Source of the DNA: a virus
Reading direction: 5' to 3' (one strand)
DNA: 20,807 nucleotides
IMG/VR virus record: IMGVR_UViG_3300035070_000079
Location: 1-20,807 of that record
The first letter of the stretch is position 1. Every line of letters starts with the position of its first letter. The notes under the pieces are model-generated. The model was given only the letters and a program-made list of their open reading frames with translations, was not told the origin of the DNA and ran no database searches. Position numbers and translations under genes: made by a program. Positions 14,501 to 20,807 of this stretch are shown here, one piece after another.

Positions 14501-16044
14501 CTACTAATCCAGAGGATTGGTTAGGTGGGGCAGCTGGTAAAGCTAGAGCCTTTACTTTCCACCTTAAGATGGGTTTTGCTAACCCTGCACAGATGGTACT
14601 TAATGCCTCCCACGTTGCACAGATTGCAGCTATCTCACCTATACACGGACTGAAAGTACAGGCTGCTGTGCCTGTCATTGCTACTCTTATGCTGAAAACT
14701 GAGAGTGCTATCCTAAAGGACATTGACAAGTTGTTCGAGGCAGGTTTTGCTGGTATGACCAAGCAAGAAATGATCGACACTGTTAAGTACATGAAGCAGT
14801 CAGGTCGGGATATTGTAGGCACCTCTGTCCTAGAACGTAGTGGTGACACATTTGATACTGCTACTTCTAAAGCTGGTGAATTGCTTGAGCAGGGGTTGAC
14901 ACCTTACAAACTAGGAGAACTATACGGACGTGTAGCAGCTGCTGCGACTGCTGTTTCAGAGCACTCAGCTAAAAGAATATCTGATGATGTCTTTTCAGAG
15001 GCTGGGATACAGTGGGTAGCTAACAGAGAGCAAGTACTTACCTTCCGTATGACATCTGGACAGAAGGGTGCTTACCAAGACGGACCAGTACTGGGTCTAG
15101 CTACACAGTGGATGTCCTATACTAACCGTTTTGTTGACAATGTTCTTATTGGCCGTGACCTAACCAAGGCTGAAAGAGCTCAGATGGTAGCCGTTAACAC
15201 TGTTTTGTTTGGTACACGGGGTATGGGCTTCACACCTAAGTGGACAGCTGCCCTCGTAGCCCTCGGTAAAGACCCAGAAGACCCTAACGTAGCTGAGACC
15301 TTGAACCGTGTTAAGTTTGGGTTCTTTGACTTCTTATTGTCTGAACTTGTAGGTGAAGATATTTCACTAGGCACTCGTATCTCTCCTTTAGGTGGTCTGG
15401 TTCAACAGTATCAGGACATCTTTGCTGAAGACCCACTATACTCCTCCTTAGGCGGTCCTTTTGCTCAGATCAGTGCTGACACATTTACATCTATCAAAGG
15501 TTTAATGAATGCTTTACACGGTGGACATAAACAAGTAGCTGAAGAAGAACTAAAAGCCTTGACTAGAGGTATAGCCTCTGCGGATATGTACTTTAAGATT
15601 GTAGAGTTGGTAGAAACTGGACAGTATCGTAGTAAACGTAGAGGTATTGCTGGTGAGTTCTCAGAGGAAGAGAGATCAAACCTAGGAATGGTTGCTCTAA
15701 TGACTGCTGGTGCTACACCTATGCGAGTTCTTAATAACTATGATACTAAGGACATCTCTTACTCAGAGGATTCTAAGTTCAGAGATGCTCGGTCAAGAAT
15801 AAATCGTTACGCAGATCAAGGAATTGCCTTGATTTTAACTGGAGAACCTGCTAAGATAAAGGAAGGTAAAGAGTTGTACAACGATGCTCTCAACCTTATT
15901 GAGGACGGAGGTTTCTCTATAGAGAACCAACACAAACTAAAGTCCAGTATCATCAGTATGGAAAAGACAGTTGATCTAATTAAGAAAACAAGTGGGCAGT
16001 CGGATGCCGCAAAGATTACAGCACAGGCTGCACAGGGAGAATAA
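11548..16044 (+). CDS. Giant internal virion / DNA-ejection protein, T7 gp16-like
   Basis: A 1498-residue protein, slightly longer than T7 gp16 (1318). AAGGA at 11534-11538 precedes the ATG. It is mostly helical. Landmarks are a small-residue, Lys-containing GAVKGAVKGT segment (about residue 267), a KMGFANPAQMVLNASHV segment near 1007-1023 followed by a hydrophobic stretch to about 1050, and SYTNRFVDNVLIGRDL near 1190. The NPAQ region resembles the C-terminal half of gp16-type proteins that form the trans-envelope channel and pull DNA into the cell. I see no lytic transglycosylase signature near the N-terminus, unlike T7 gp16; a lysozyme-like domain is instead encoded at 18113. The role in ejection is inferred from size, position and these segments. 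Confidence 0.75.
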   Translation: MISSFEDTLTSLEDTLAVDAAEVPKKVDPKSPLELATVHDQAVLLGEDPVVVSEARANGDYSHEKLAREYPDLDDYLETLYDAGVPLEEAGRMASAYEARVKATLSPREFIFSSALMVEDDTVNPETLRMLTNYERLQGRIAARMEESDPSAFRWLSAGGIEFAKEVTTAWFTGTLRKNEAKVEEYANTLLLPSEDFDEYWDNELANAESLTIREYENLAEIRRNVDKFGTDYDANFVQFMGLVDAATIGASAVVRNSLLAVGKGAVKGAVKGTISARDTVSKVLSAKSSSEVVTAVRGEVAGAEATVQQLNSKGTPNSAVLHAGPDTFNPSNSVNVPHSATVQEGTRVSMIFDGMLAAMRSPVAGSTFSRQNLTEAAAEVGERIATMTTNASVKMSRLVTGESDTVVYSVLIGKSDTGAAFTTKAAAMKAVKGDARYTPVRRNAEEVEGTYGLKEEKRGWYLEYKEQVNTKALGDDIEDVNLQEGVFKRAVAGLFSAPQTTLGPRLGFMLNAAEGIVAKVNKLATKEFKVLNKLNKTEKEGLNKVFTAYRDKPLNDTQQGKAAQREAPSSEQFALDYFEVTQTVPTENTMKAYRALIDFNNAAWNVRATEILKDVISRGGRLVTVDEGYDTVGVVAKVAEDDVVYSRLQGSIKGNKVGERIVYRLDEPYDAGKGKFYEFVTDVTDSRIPEKSDVLGYNVGGPRNNETILNFIGTQYEETLVGGKKAGKGFRTLIGSYSRKEADKAVQELNAIVAVLEPIMQRTGVKTIKDLGLAGDDLVNVNAVIARSNSWNPSIENFADLQKMAAKHKETFATEFVRRGRDQKVVEELPFGSSMTAGEYQSFRVARKRGDTPLMNYGGERVMNQDPIQNIVEQFKSSAYRYTHYKATQASINGWVSKARRLQKQRKGNVTFENGAIPVTNEDFLRTAKVSGNSPVELEMAQQQKAIQNRMGLMERTDKENNFYAALAQQIYDKGVFGFKKGSTTNPEDWLGGAAGKARAFTFHLKMGFANPAQMVLNASHVAQIAAISPIHGLKVQAAVPVIATLMLKTESAILKDIDKLFEAGFAGMTKQEMIDTVKYMKQSGRDIVGTSVLERSGDTFDTATSKAGELLEQGLTPYKLGELYGRVAAAATAVSEHSAKRISDDVFSEAGIQWVANREQVLTFRMTSGQKGAYQDGPVLGLATQWMSYTNRFVDNVLIGRDLTKAERAQMVAVNTVLFGTRGMGFTPKWTAALVALGKDPEDPNVAETLNRVKFGFFDFLLSELVGEDISLGTRISPLGGLVQQYQDIFAEDPLYSSLGGPFAQISADTFTSIKGLMNALHGGHKQVAEEELKALTRGIASADMYFKIVELVETGQYRSKRRGIAGEFSEEERSNLGMVALMTAGATPMRVLNNYDTKDISYSEDSKFRDARSRINRYADQGIALILTGEPAKIKEGKELYNDALNLIEDGGFSIENQHKLKSSIISMEKTVDLIKKTSGQSDAAKITAQAAQGE
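12337..12360 (+). repeat. 12-base tandem repeat, two copies
   Basis: AAAGGTGCTGTT occurs twice in direct succession, followed by a partial third unit (AAAGGC). It encodes the KGAVKGAV stretch of the giant internal protein and keeps the frame if copy number changes. Confidence 0.6.
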
Positions 16045-16047
16045 GAA

Positions 16048-18108
16048 ATGGCGTCTTTTACAGTAGAACAGAATATTGAAGGGGCTGGAGCATACTCTCA
16101 GGGTGTAGTACCTCAGAGAATGGCTGTCTCAGGGGCTACAGGGGTTCTTAGTTCCCTAGTCCAACTAGGTGACACGTATGCAAGGGCAGAGGCCCGTACA
16201 AAAGCTGCTAATGCCCCTACACAAACAGACCGAGACCGTAGTACCATCGCAGGTACTCTTCGGAATGCTCAAGCAGACCTAGCTAAAGGTATGTCGAAGG
16301 ACGAAGTTGGTCAGAAGTATGCTGTTACTTTTGCTACGTTAGATATGAACGAACAAGAGAGAGCACTTGCTGTTCAAATGGTAGGTGATGTCTTTGCTGT
16401 CCCTGTTCAACCAACCAGTACTCAAGACACTACTGTAGAGTTGTGGAACAGCCAGCCAGATGTAGTACGGGCTGGTTTGGTACAGGTAGAGATAAACAAT
16501 GCTACTGCTAATGGGGAGAAGATTACCCCAGAGGAAGCTCAATCAAGAGCTATCCAAACAAATCAAGCTGATCTTATTTCAGCCAATGCAGGTATCCTTC
16601 AAGGTAACCAGAGCTACATGAAAGGTTTTGCACAAAACATGCAGACCCTTGACTCATTCGGTAATGCTTTAGTATCAGCCTTAAACGTGGAGATCGAAGG
16701 GGGTAACTTTAGCCTCGAAGACTTGCAAAGAATGCGAGGGGCTATCTTAAGCCTTAAAGGACAGCCAGCCTTCCAGAAACCTACGGGTGAACAGGCTCTG
16801 GCTCTTTGGGCTAAGATGGAAACTAAGCTTCAGTCCTTTGATGCTATCTTTGAAGCCTTAGAAAACTACGATGCTAAGGATGCTACAGCTAAAGCTAAGT
16901 CTTTAATGGCACAGATTTCTCTTAACCTTGCTAAAGACGATCCCCTAGCAATCTTGGCTATGTCTAGCCCAGAGGTTATGATAGATTTAGCTGCTAAACT
17001 AAAACCTTCCTTCGCAGCAGAACTTTCTACTATGTCAGAGACACCGACTGTACGGTACAGTGACTTGAACTTTGACCCAGCTGTTCTAGAGGCCATGGGT
17101 TTAGGTGAAAGTGGAGAAATAGGTACAGGCACTGGGTCTGTTCCTCCTATCAATGAACCATTTCCAGCAAGTCTATCTGAAGCCTACAAGACTATAGAAG
17201 ATAAAGGTTTCACAGTTGACAACAAGGAATTTACTGGAGCCTTAACCTCTAACCGTGAACTAATCTCAGCCTTTTCTCAATCAACCTTAAAGACACCTGA
17301 GTCAATCGAAGCCTTTGCATCAGTTGTAACTTCTCAGGCTTACTTGTTGTCTAAAGTTGAGTCCCGTTCCAAGGAAAACCTAGATGGCTTATTTGCAGAG
17401 AATACTATCGGTATTTTAAACAGTATGTCTAAACAGGGTGGTGAACAAGGTCGTATTTCAGCCACTCTTCGAGCACAAATGGGTGCAGCCTTGGATAGAA
17501 GCAGGGCAGTACATGCTAAAGCAGCAGCAGGTATGGTAGATCGTCTTCCTTCTGTAGGCATTCTAAATGGCAAGTGGGCCTTGACGGGTTCAGACACTCC
17601 TGAGGTCCGACAACTACAGGCTGTAGCTGACTTGTACTACAATGGTGACTTTGAAGCCATGTGGAAACAGGGAACTACTGCACAGTCCCGTTTACAGAAC
17701 CGTCTAGCTGCAACGGGTGACATTACACCTAACTCGCCTGAGTACAGAAAGTTCTTAGCCTCTACTGAAGTACTGAAGTCAGCTTTCTGGGCAGGTCTAT
17801 CGGGTAGGTACAACACAGTAAAGGGTATCCCAGAACGGATTGCTCAGTTTAAGGAATATGGTAAAAAGATTGGTGTTGATGTAACTCAGGTTGAAGAAGA
17901 TCAAGCCTTTGCCACTGAAGCAGCTAACACAGCAGTTAATGCTATTACTCAAACTGAACTGGGAACAAAAGGTACACAGCAGAGTCCGTTTAGCCTAGGC
18001 CTAGAAGGGGCAACAGATGAGGAAACAGATGCAGCTTTTGATGCTCTCCCTGCTAATTCTTGGTTTATCAACCCTGCCGATGGCAAACTCCTTAAAAAGG
18101 AAGGTTGA
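16048..18108 (+). CDS. Internal virion protein, possibly T7 gp15-like
   Basis: A 686-residue protein of a size similar to T7 gp15 (747). AGGGAG at 16034-16039 lies eight bases before the ATG. It is predicted almost wholly helical from composition, with long amphipathic stretches (for example RNAQADLAKGMSKDEVGQKY near residue 72 and FDAIFEALENYDAKDATAKA near 265) and no signal peptide or catalytic motif that I can see. The C-terminal end carries FDALPANSWFINPADGK, a short pattern I associate with C-termini of phage ejection or tail-interior proteins. If it is the gp15 counterpart, its order relative to the giant protein is reversed compared with T7. A membrane-associated partner in the ejection channel is the inferred role. 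Confidence 0.65.
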   Translation: MASFTVEQNIEGAGAYSQGVVPQRMAVSGATGVLSSLVQLGDTYARAEARTKAANAPTQTDRDRSTIAGTLRNAQADLAKGMSKDEVGQKYAVTFATLDMNEQERALAVQMVGDVFAVPVQPTSTQDTTVELWNSQPDVVRAGLVQVEINNATANGEKITPEEAQSRAIQTNQADLISANAGILQGNQSYMKGFAQNMQTLDSFGNALVSALNVEIEGGNFSLEDLQRMRGAILSLKGQPAFQKPTGEQALALWAKMETKLQSFDAIFEALENYDAKDATAKAKSLMAQISLNLAKDDPLAILAMSSPEVMIDLAAKLKPSFAAELSTMSETPTVRYSDLNFDPAVLEAMGLGESGEIGTGTGSVPPINEPFPASLSEAYKTIEDKGFTVDNKEFTGALTSNRELISAFSQSTLKTPESIEAFASVVTSQAYLLSKVESRSKENLDGLFAENTIGILNSMSKQGGEQGRISATLRAQMGAALDRSRAVHAKAAAGMVDRLPSVGILNGKWALTGSDTPEVRQLQAVADLYYNGDFEAMWKQGTTAQSRLQNRLAATGDITPNSPEYRKFLASTEVLKSAFWAGLSGRYNTVKGIPERIAQFKEYGKKIGVDVTQVEEDQAFATEAANTAVNAITQTELGTKGTQQSPFSLGLEGATDEETDAAFDALPANSWFINPADGKLLKKEG
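18003..18010 (+). promoter_or_regulatory. Possible internal ribosome site for a longer lysozyme start
   Basis: AGAAGGGG lies six bases before an ATG at 18017 that is in frame with the lytic enzyme gene, inside the upstream gene in another frame. If used, it would add 32 residues resembling a Sec signal peptide. Overlapping coding sequence (Glu-Gly codons) can also explain the bases. Confidence 0.35.
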
Positions 18109-18112
18109 TTCA

Positions 18113-18874
18113 ATGGCTAGGGATTACTCAGATCGTGCAGTAGAAGCTGTGATGCCTGTGTTTGGTGACAGTAGTGAAAGGGTTAAAGAACTTCAGACTG
18201 CTTTGATTGCAAGAGGCTTCACTGAAGTAGGTAAGGCTGATGGCATCTACGGGGAAGCTACAAGAAAAGCTATAAGCAACTTCCAAAACTCTATTGACCT
18301 TGAGGTGACAGGACTAGCTGAACCTGAGACTTTTATTGAGCTGTACAAAATACCTGTAAAGACACAACCTACGTCTGCCGAGTCTAGTCTACAACCACAG
18401 TCAACCACTCAAACTACCCTACGTAAGGTCGAAGCAGGTGGGTACGATACTTTGTATGGTAACTTTGAGAAGGGTGGTACACCTTTTAAAGGTGTGTCTG
18501 TCTCTAACATGACTATAGGTGAACTTATTAAGTTTTCTCGTGCAACAGGTGCTTACGGCCAGTACGTTAAGCCACGTCTAGCTAAGAATACATACGCATA
18601 CAAGAAAGGTCTTACCTCCACTCCTATGGGTAAGTACCAGATCGTAGGGTCTACACTACGTGACCTGACTAACCGTATGAATCTACCTTCAGACACTGTA
18701 TTCAACAAAGAAACACAAGACAAGATGTTCCTATTCCTTGCTCGTGAGAACCTAGCTAGGGCTAACAACCCACAAGCTAAACGTAAGAACCTCCGTAGTA
18801 TCTGGGAAGGTTTTAAACACGTAAACAACAGCACCTTGGACAAGATCATCAAGGAGATTGACACAAATGGCTAA
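18113..18874 (+). CDS. Peptidoglycan-binding plus lysozyme-like muralytic enzyme
   Basis: A 253-residue protein from ATG 18113, with AGGAAGG at 18098-18104, eight bases upstream. Residues about 15-80 match the PG_binding_1 pattern: VKELQTALIARGF, DGIYGEATRKAI, FQ, and LAEPETFIELY. After a Ser/Thr/Gln-rich linker (about 82-103) a lysozyme-like domain follows, with a candidate catalytic Glu107 in KVEAGGYDTLYG, MTIGELIKFS (133-142) and TPMGKYQIVGSTL (170-182), comparable to the TxxGRYQ segment of glycosidases. It probably cleaves the glycan strand. It could be the endolysin or a virion-associated enzyme: the neighbours are ejection proteins on one side and membrane/lysis genes on the other. A second in-frame start at 18017 would add a signal-peptide-like extension. 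It overlaps the next gene by 8 bases. Confidence 0.82.
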   Translation: MARDYSDRAVEAVMPVFGDSSERVKELQTALIARGFTEVGKADGIYGEATRKAISNFQNSIDLEVTGLAEPETFIELYKIPVKTQPTSAESSLQPQSTTQTTLRKVEAGGYDTLYGNFEKGGTPFKGVSVSNMTIGELIKFSRATGAYGQYVKPRLAKNTYAYKKGLTSTPMGKYQIVGSTLRDLTNRMNLPSDTVFNKETQDKMFLFLARENLARANNPQAKRKNLRSIWEGFKHVNNSTLDKIIKEIDTNG

Positions 18875-19730
18875 AGATTATTCCAATGTTGCTGGTGTGG
18901 TAGGAGCAGTAATCAACACAGTTGACAAAGTTGCTACTGAGATCGGTCAAGAGGTCGCAGCAGCTACACCTATGTGGCAATCTGTAGTAGATCAAGCTTC
19001 TAGTGCTCTCGAATCTGGTGCAGATTATGTTGCAGATGCAGCTGAAGATGTATATGAAGCACTCCCAGAAATGGATGACGTAGTAGAGACGGCTTCAAGC
19101 ATTGGTTCCTTTGTAAAGGATGCTGTTCGTACTACAGCTGATGCCATTGTAGGACCAGAGTCAACAGTTAAAGCATTGATGTTTGCTGCACCTGTAGCTA
19201 ATGCCGTTCTACCTATCAATGCTGCTAAGTTTGCTGAGTTCCTTGCTAATGATGGTAAGATCGACATCACCTCAGAAGACTTGGGGGATGACTACGACTT
19301 CCTCAGAGAAAAGGCTATTGAAACTATCAATGAGGGTAAGAGTAGCTTTAGTTATGAGACTTGGGGTTTTGAAGACAAGAGTATCCTCATGTCAGACCTT
19401 GGTGAAACAGCTACAAAGTCTTTCACAGACCCTAACTACCGTATGGCTACTCTTATTGGACGTACAGGTGAAGGTAATGTCCGTATCGAAAATGGTCGTG
19501 TTATCGTAGAAGATGTGTATGACTTCAACACGGGACCAAGAGGTACTAAACTACAGCAAGCCCTAGTCTTGAAAGAGACAGGTGACATCGAAGGCTACGA
19601 GAGACTTGCAGAAGAAGCCTTAGGCGGTCAGACGTACTTCGGTAAGATGCGGATCTGGGGTGCTGCTCTGGGTGTTCCTCAAGGTGAAGGTACCCGTTTC
19701 AAACTAGACTTGGGGCCAGCACCAGAATGA
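18867..19730 (+). CDS. Unknown protein sharing the MA[RK]DYS start
   Basis: A 287-residue protein; ATG 18867 has AAGGAG ten bases upstream and overlaps the enzyme gene by 8 bases. A TTG at 18858 is rejected as too close to that site. It begins MAKDYS, nearly the same as MARDYS of the preceding enzyme. Residues 10-130 are Ala/Val/Asp-rich and helical (for example ADYVADAAEDVYEALPEMDD), with a mildly hydrophobic stretch VKALMFAAPVANAVLPINAA (101-120). The C-terminal 90 residues look like a compact domain, with IVEDVYDFNTG (213-223) and RIWGAALGVPQGEG (262-275) as its most distinctive parts. I do not recognise a function. The shared start and the coupling suggest it works with the lytic enzyme or travels in the same virion compartment. 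Confidence 0.75.
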   Translation: MAKDYSNVAGVVGAVINTVDKVATEIGQEVAAATPMWQSVVDQASSALESGADYVADAAEDVYEALPEMDDVVETASSIGSFVKDAVRTTADAIVGPESTVKALMFAAPVANAVLPINAAKFAEFLANDGKIDITSEDLGDDYDFLREKAIETINEGKSSFSYETWGFEDKSILMSDLGETATKSFTDPNYRMATLIGRTGEGNVRIENGRVIVEDVYDFNTGPRGTKLQQALVLKETGDIEGYERLAEEALGGQTYFGKMRIWGAALGVPQGEGTRFKLDLGPAPE

Positions 19731-20062
19731 GACTTGTAATCCTTCTACTTCTTTCTCTTTCCCTAGGTGGGTGTCTTAACCCCATGTCCTTGCTCACTGG
19801 TGGTGGACCTAACGTAGCTGCTAACGTACAGGCAGGTGCTGAGAACAACCAGACAGGTGCTCAGGTAGGTGACATCATCAAGGCTGATACAGTCAACACA
19901 GGCATCACTCCTAGTGGCTCTATCGAAGCACTGAACGTAACAAACGAGGACATACCCATGTGGGTGGTCCTACTTCTAATCTTAGGCTGGGTACTTCCAT
20001 CTCCTCAAGAGATATGGAGAGGCTTCTTGAAGACTATAACACTAGGTAGGTACCGTCCATGA
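19727..20062 (+). CDS. Lipoprotein with C-terminal membrane segment, u-spanin candidate
   Basis: A 111-residue protein whose ATG overlaps the preceding stop (ATGA). The N-terminus MRLVILLLLSLSLGGC is a lipoprotein signal with lipobox LGGC and lipidated Cys16. The mature part (16-76) is Gly/Asn/Ala-rich and carries no obvious catalytic residue. Residues about 77-92 (PMWVVLLLILGWVLPS) form a second hydrophobic segment, followed by a basic tail. An outer-membrane lipid anchor plus an inner-membrane C-terminal segment in one short protein is the plan of unimolecular spanins such as T1 gp11, which fuse the two membranes at the end of lysis. The next two genes are membrane proteins as well. An o-spanin working with the gene at 20529 is the alternative. 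Confidence 0.75.
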   Translation: MRLVILLLLSLSLGGCLNPMSLLTGGGPNVAANVQAGAENNQTGAQVGDIIKADTVNTGITPSGSIEALNVTNEDIPMWVVLLLILGWVLPSPQEIWRGFLKTITLGRYRP

Positions 20063-20532
20063 GTTTAGGTCTAAGAGGTACTTATGACAAAGTTATGTCA
20101 GCCAATGGTCCAGCCCAGATGCTTTCCTATGGCTTCTGGTCTGTGTTGGTGGCTGGTATGTTCTATCAAGTAGACCCTATGTGCTTCCCTGACAGCTTGA
20201 TTATAACTTGGGGCCTCTTAGGTCTGGCCGTTATCCCTGCTGCTGTGTGGGGTGGCCCTAGTCTACTGAAGTACATCTTGTTGCTAGATATGTTCGTGAC
20301 AGCTGTAGTTCTAGCTAAGTTTGTCATGCACGAACCTCATGCTGTGCAACAAGCAGTGTACCACATACAGACAGCAACAGGTTGGTCATCTTCTACCCGT
20401 GGTCATGAGATGAATACCCATAGCATCTCACAATGGTTCCACGGAGCAGCCTTAGTGTGGATGTCTTTTCACTCACTATACTTAGCCAACTTAATACAAC
20501 GTCAGCAGCTAGAAAAGAAGAGGTTCAAATGA
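20059..20532 (+). CDS. Polytopic membrane protein, holin candidate
   Basis: A 157-residue protein coupled by ATGA to the lipoprotein gene before it. Hydrophobic segments are visible at about residues 21-37, 46-64, 69-90 and 122-146, giving three to four membrane spans, with a charged C-terminus (LEKKRFK). The stretch between the third and fourth spans (about 91-121) is His-rich and polar. Size, span number and location among lytic-enzyme, spanin-like and coiled-coil membrane genes fit a holin, but no family signature is recognised and four spans is not the most common holin design. A membrane protein of unknown function is the conservative reading. Confidence 0.7.
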   Translation: MSLGLRGTYDKVMSANGPAQMLSYGFWSVLVAGMFYQVDPMCFPDSLIITWGLLGLAVIPAAVWGGPSLLKYILLLDMFVTAVVLAKFVMHEPHAVQQAVYHIQTATGWSSSTRGHEMNTHSISQWFHGAALVWMSFHSLYLANLIQRQQLEKKRFK

Positions 20533-20807
20533 ATGACCTGACCCAATATATGCCCGTAGTTCTAGCTGTAATAGGTTCAGCTGGTTTGTGGGGGTTCCTA
20601 TCCCAAAAAGCTAAGATGGCCCATGAGAAGGCTCTGAAGGATGATGCTACAGTGGCTAACTTTAACGACACTCTGAAGACACAAGTAGACAGGCTTGCAG
20701 AGAAGATGGATAAACTACAGCTAGACAAAGATGAGTTGCTTCTTCAGATGGCAGAGATGAAGGCACAACTAGCTGAGGCACACGTAACAATCAAACACTT
20801 GGAAGAA
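20529..20807 (+). CDS. Membrane-anchored coiled-coil protein, Rz-like (partial)
   Basis: The gene starts at the ATG overlapping the preceding stop (ATGA) and stays open to the end of the window (93 codons without a stop); AGAAGAGG lies just upstream. The N-terminus has one membrane span (about residues 7-25, PVVLAVIGSAGLWGFL), followed by a charged helix with heptad character (DRLAEKMDKLQLDKDELLL). This is the layout of inner-membrane spanin subunits (Rz), with the coil in the periplasm. As the 3' end is missing, length and any nested Rz1-like gene cannot be judged. A structural or membrane coiled-coil protein of another kind is possible. Confidence 0.7.
   Translation, partial: MNDLTQYMPVVLAVIGSAGLWGFLSQKAKMAHEKALKDDATVANFNDTLKTQVDRLAEKMDKLQLDKDELLLQMAEMKAQLAEAHVTIKHLEE

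Noticed and set aside
14719-14726. TTGACAAG inside the giant gene, resembling the shared promoter block
   Set aside because: It encodes Asp-Lys within the protein and no -10 box follows at the right distance.
18858-18863. TTGACA that could be a third promoter before the gene at 18867
   Set aside because: No acceptable -10 box at 16-18 bases (only a poor TATTCC at 15), and the bases are coding in the enzyme gene.
1-20807. tRNA genes, CRISPR arrays, insertion sequences, integrase or attachment sites
   Set aside because: None could be recognised; coding density is nearly complete and both gaps are explained by promoter or terminator signals.

Overview
The window is the virion-structure and lysis end of a tailed dsDNA phage genome. 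All supported genes lie on the plus strand and are packed almost without gaps. The phage looks short-tailed (podovirus) with a T7-like virion plan. From the capsid onward the order portal, scaffold, major capsid protein, tail tube A, tail tube B, a GNAT-fold protein and three internal (ejection) proteins matches T7 genes 8 to 16 in outline. Family-level assignment is not possible from sequence alone. Marine T7-supergroup podoviruses (for example the VpV262/SIO1 or HMO-2011 relatives) are my best guess. A Gram-negative host is suggested by near-consensus sigma-70 promoters, a lipoprotein with a lipobox and spanin-like genes.

Layout. 1-1410: end of a tail-assembly-chaperone-like gene, a tail fibre gene, and a second chaperone-like gene. 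1410-6770: large terminase, then a near-perfect sigma-70 promoter, portal, a small unknown protein, scaffold and major capsid protein. 6771-6885: the only sizeable non-coding gap. It holds a purine-rich hairpin that may terminate transcription, followed by a consensus sigma-70 promoter. 6886-11041: a capsid-decoration or head-fibre candidate, tail tube A, a small basic protein, tail tube B and a GNAT-fold protein. 11043-18108: three internal virion or ejection proteins, including a giant of 1498 residues. 18113-20807: a peptidoglycan-binding plus lysozyme-like enzyme, an unknown protein sharing its N-terminal motif, a lipoprotein with a C-terminal membrane segment (unimolecular spanin candidate), a polytopic membrane protein (holin candidate) and the start of a membrane-anchored coiled-coil protein.

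How the genes work together. Terminase and portal package DNA into a procapsid built on the scaffold. The tube proteins close the head and form the short tail, which carries the fibre made with its chaperone. The internal proteins are ejected ahead of the DNA. The last genes open the cell wall and envelope. Seven gene junctions are stop/start overlaps (ATGA, GTGA or TAATG), which implies translational coupling. No tRNA, CRISPR array, insertion sequence, integrase or minus-strand gene is supported. The points most worth checking are a possible second, signal-peptide-bearing start of the lytic enzyme at 18017, the u-spanin candidate, the shared 10-base promoter block and the fibre/chaperone repeat arrangement.
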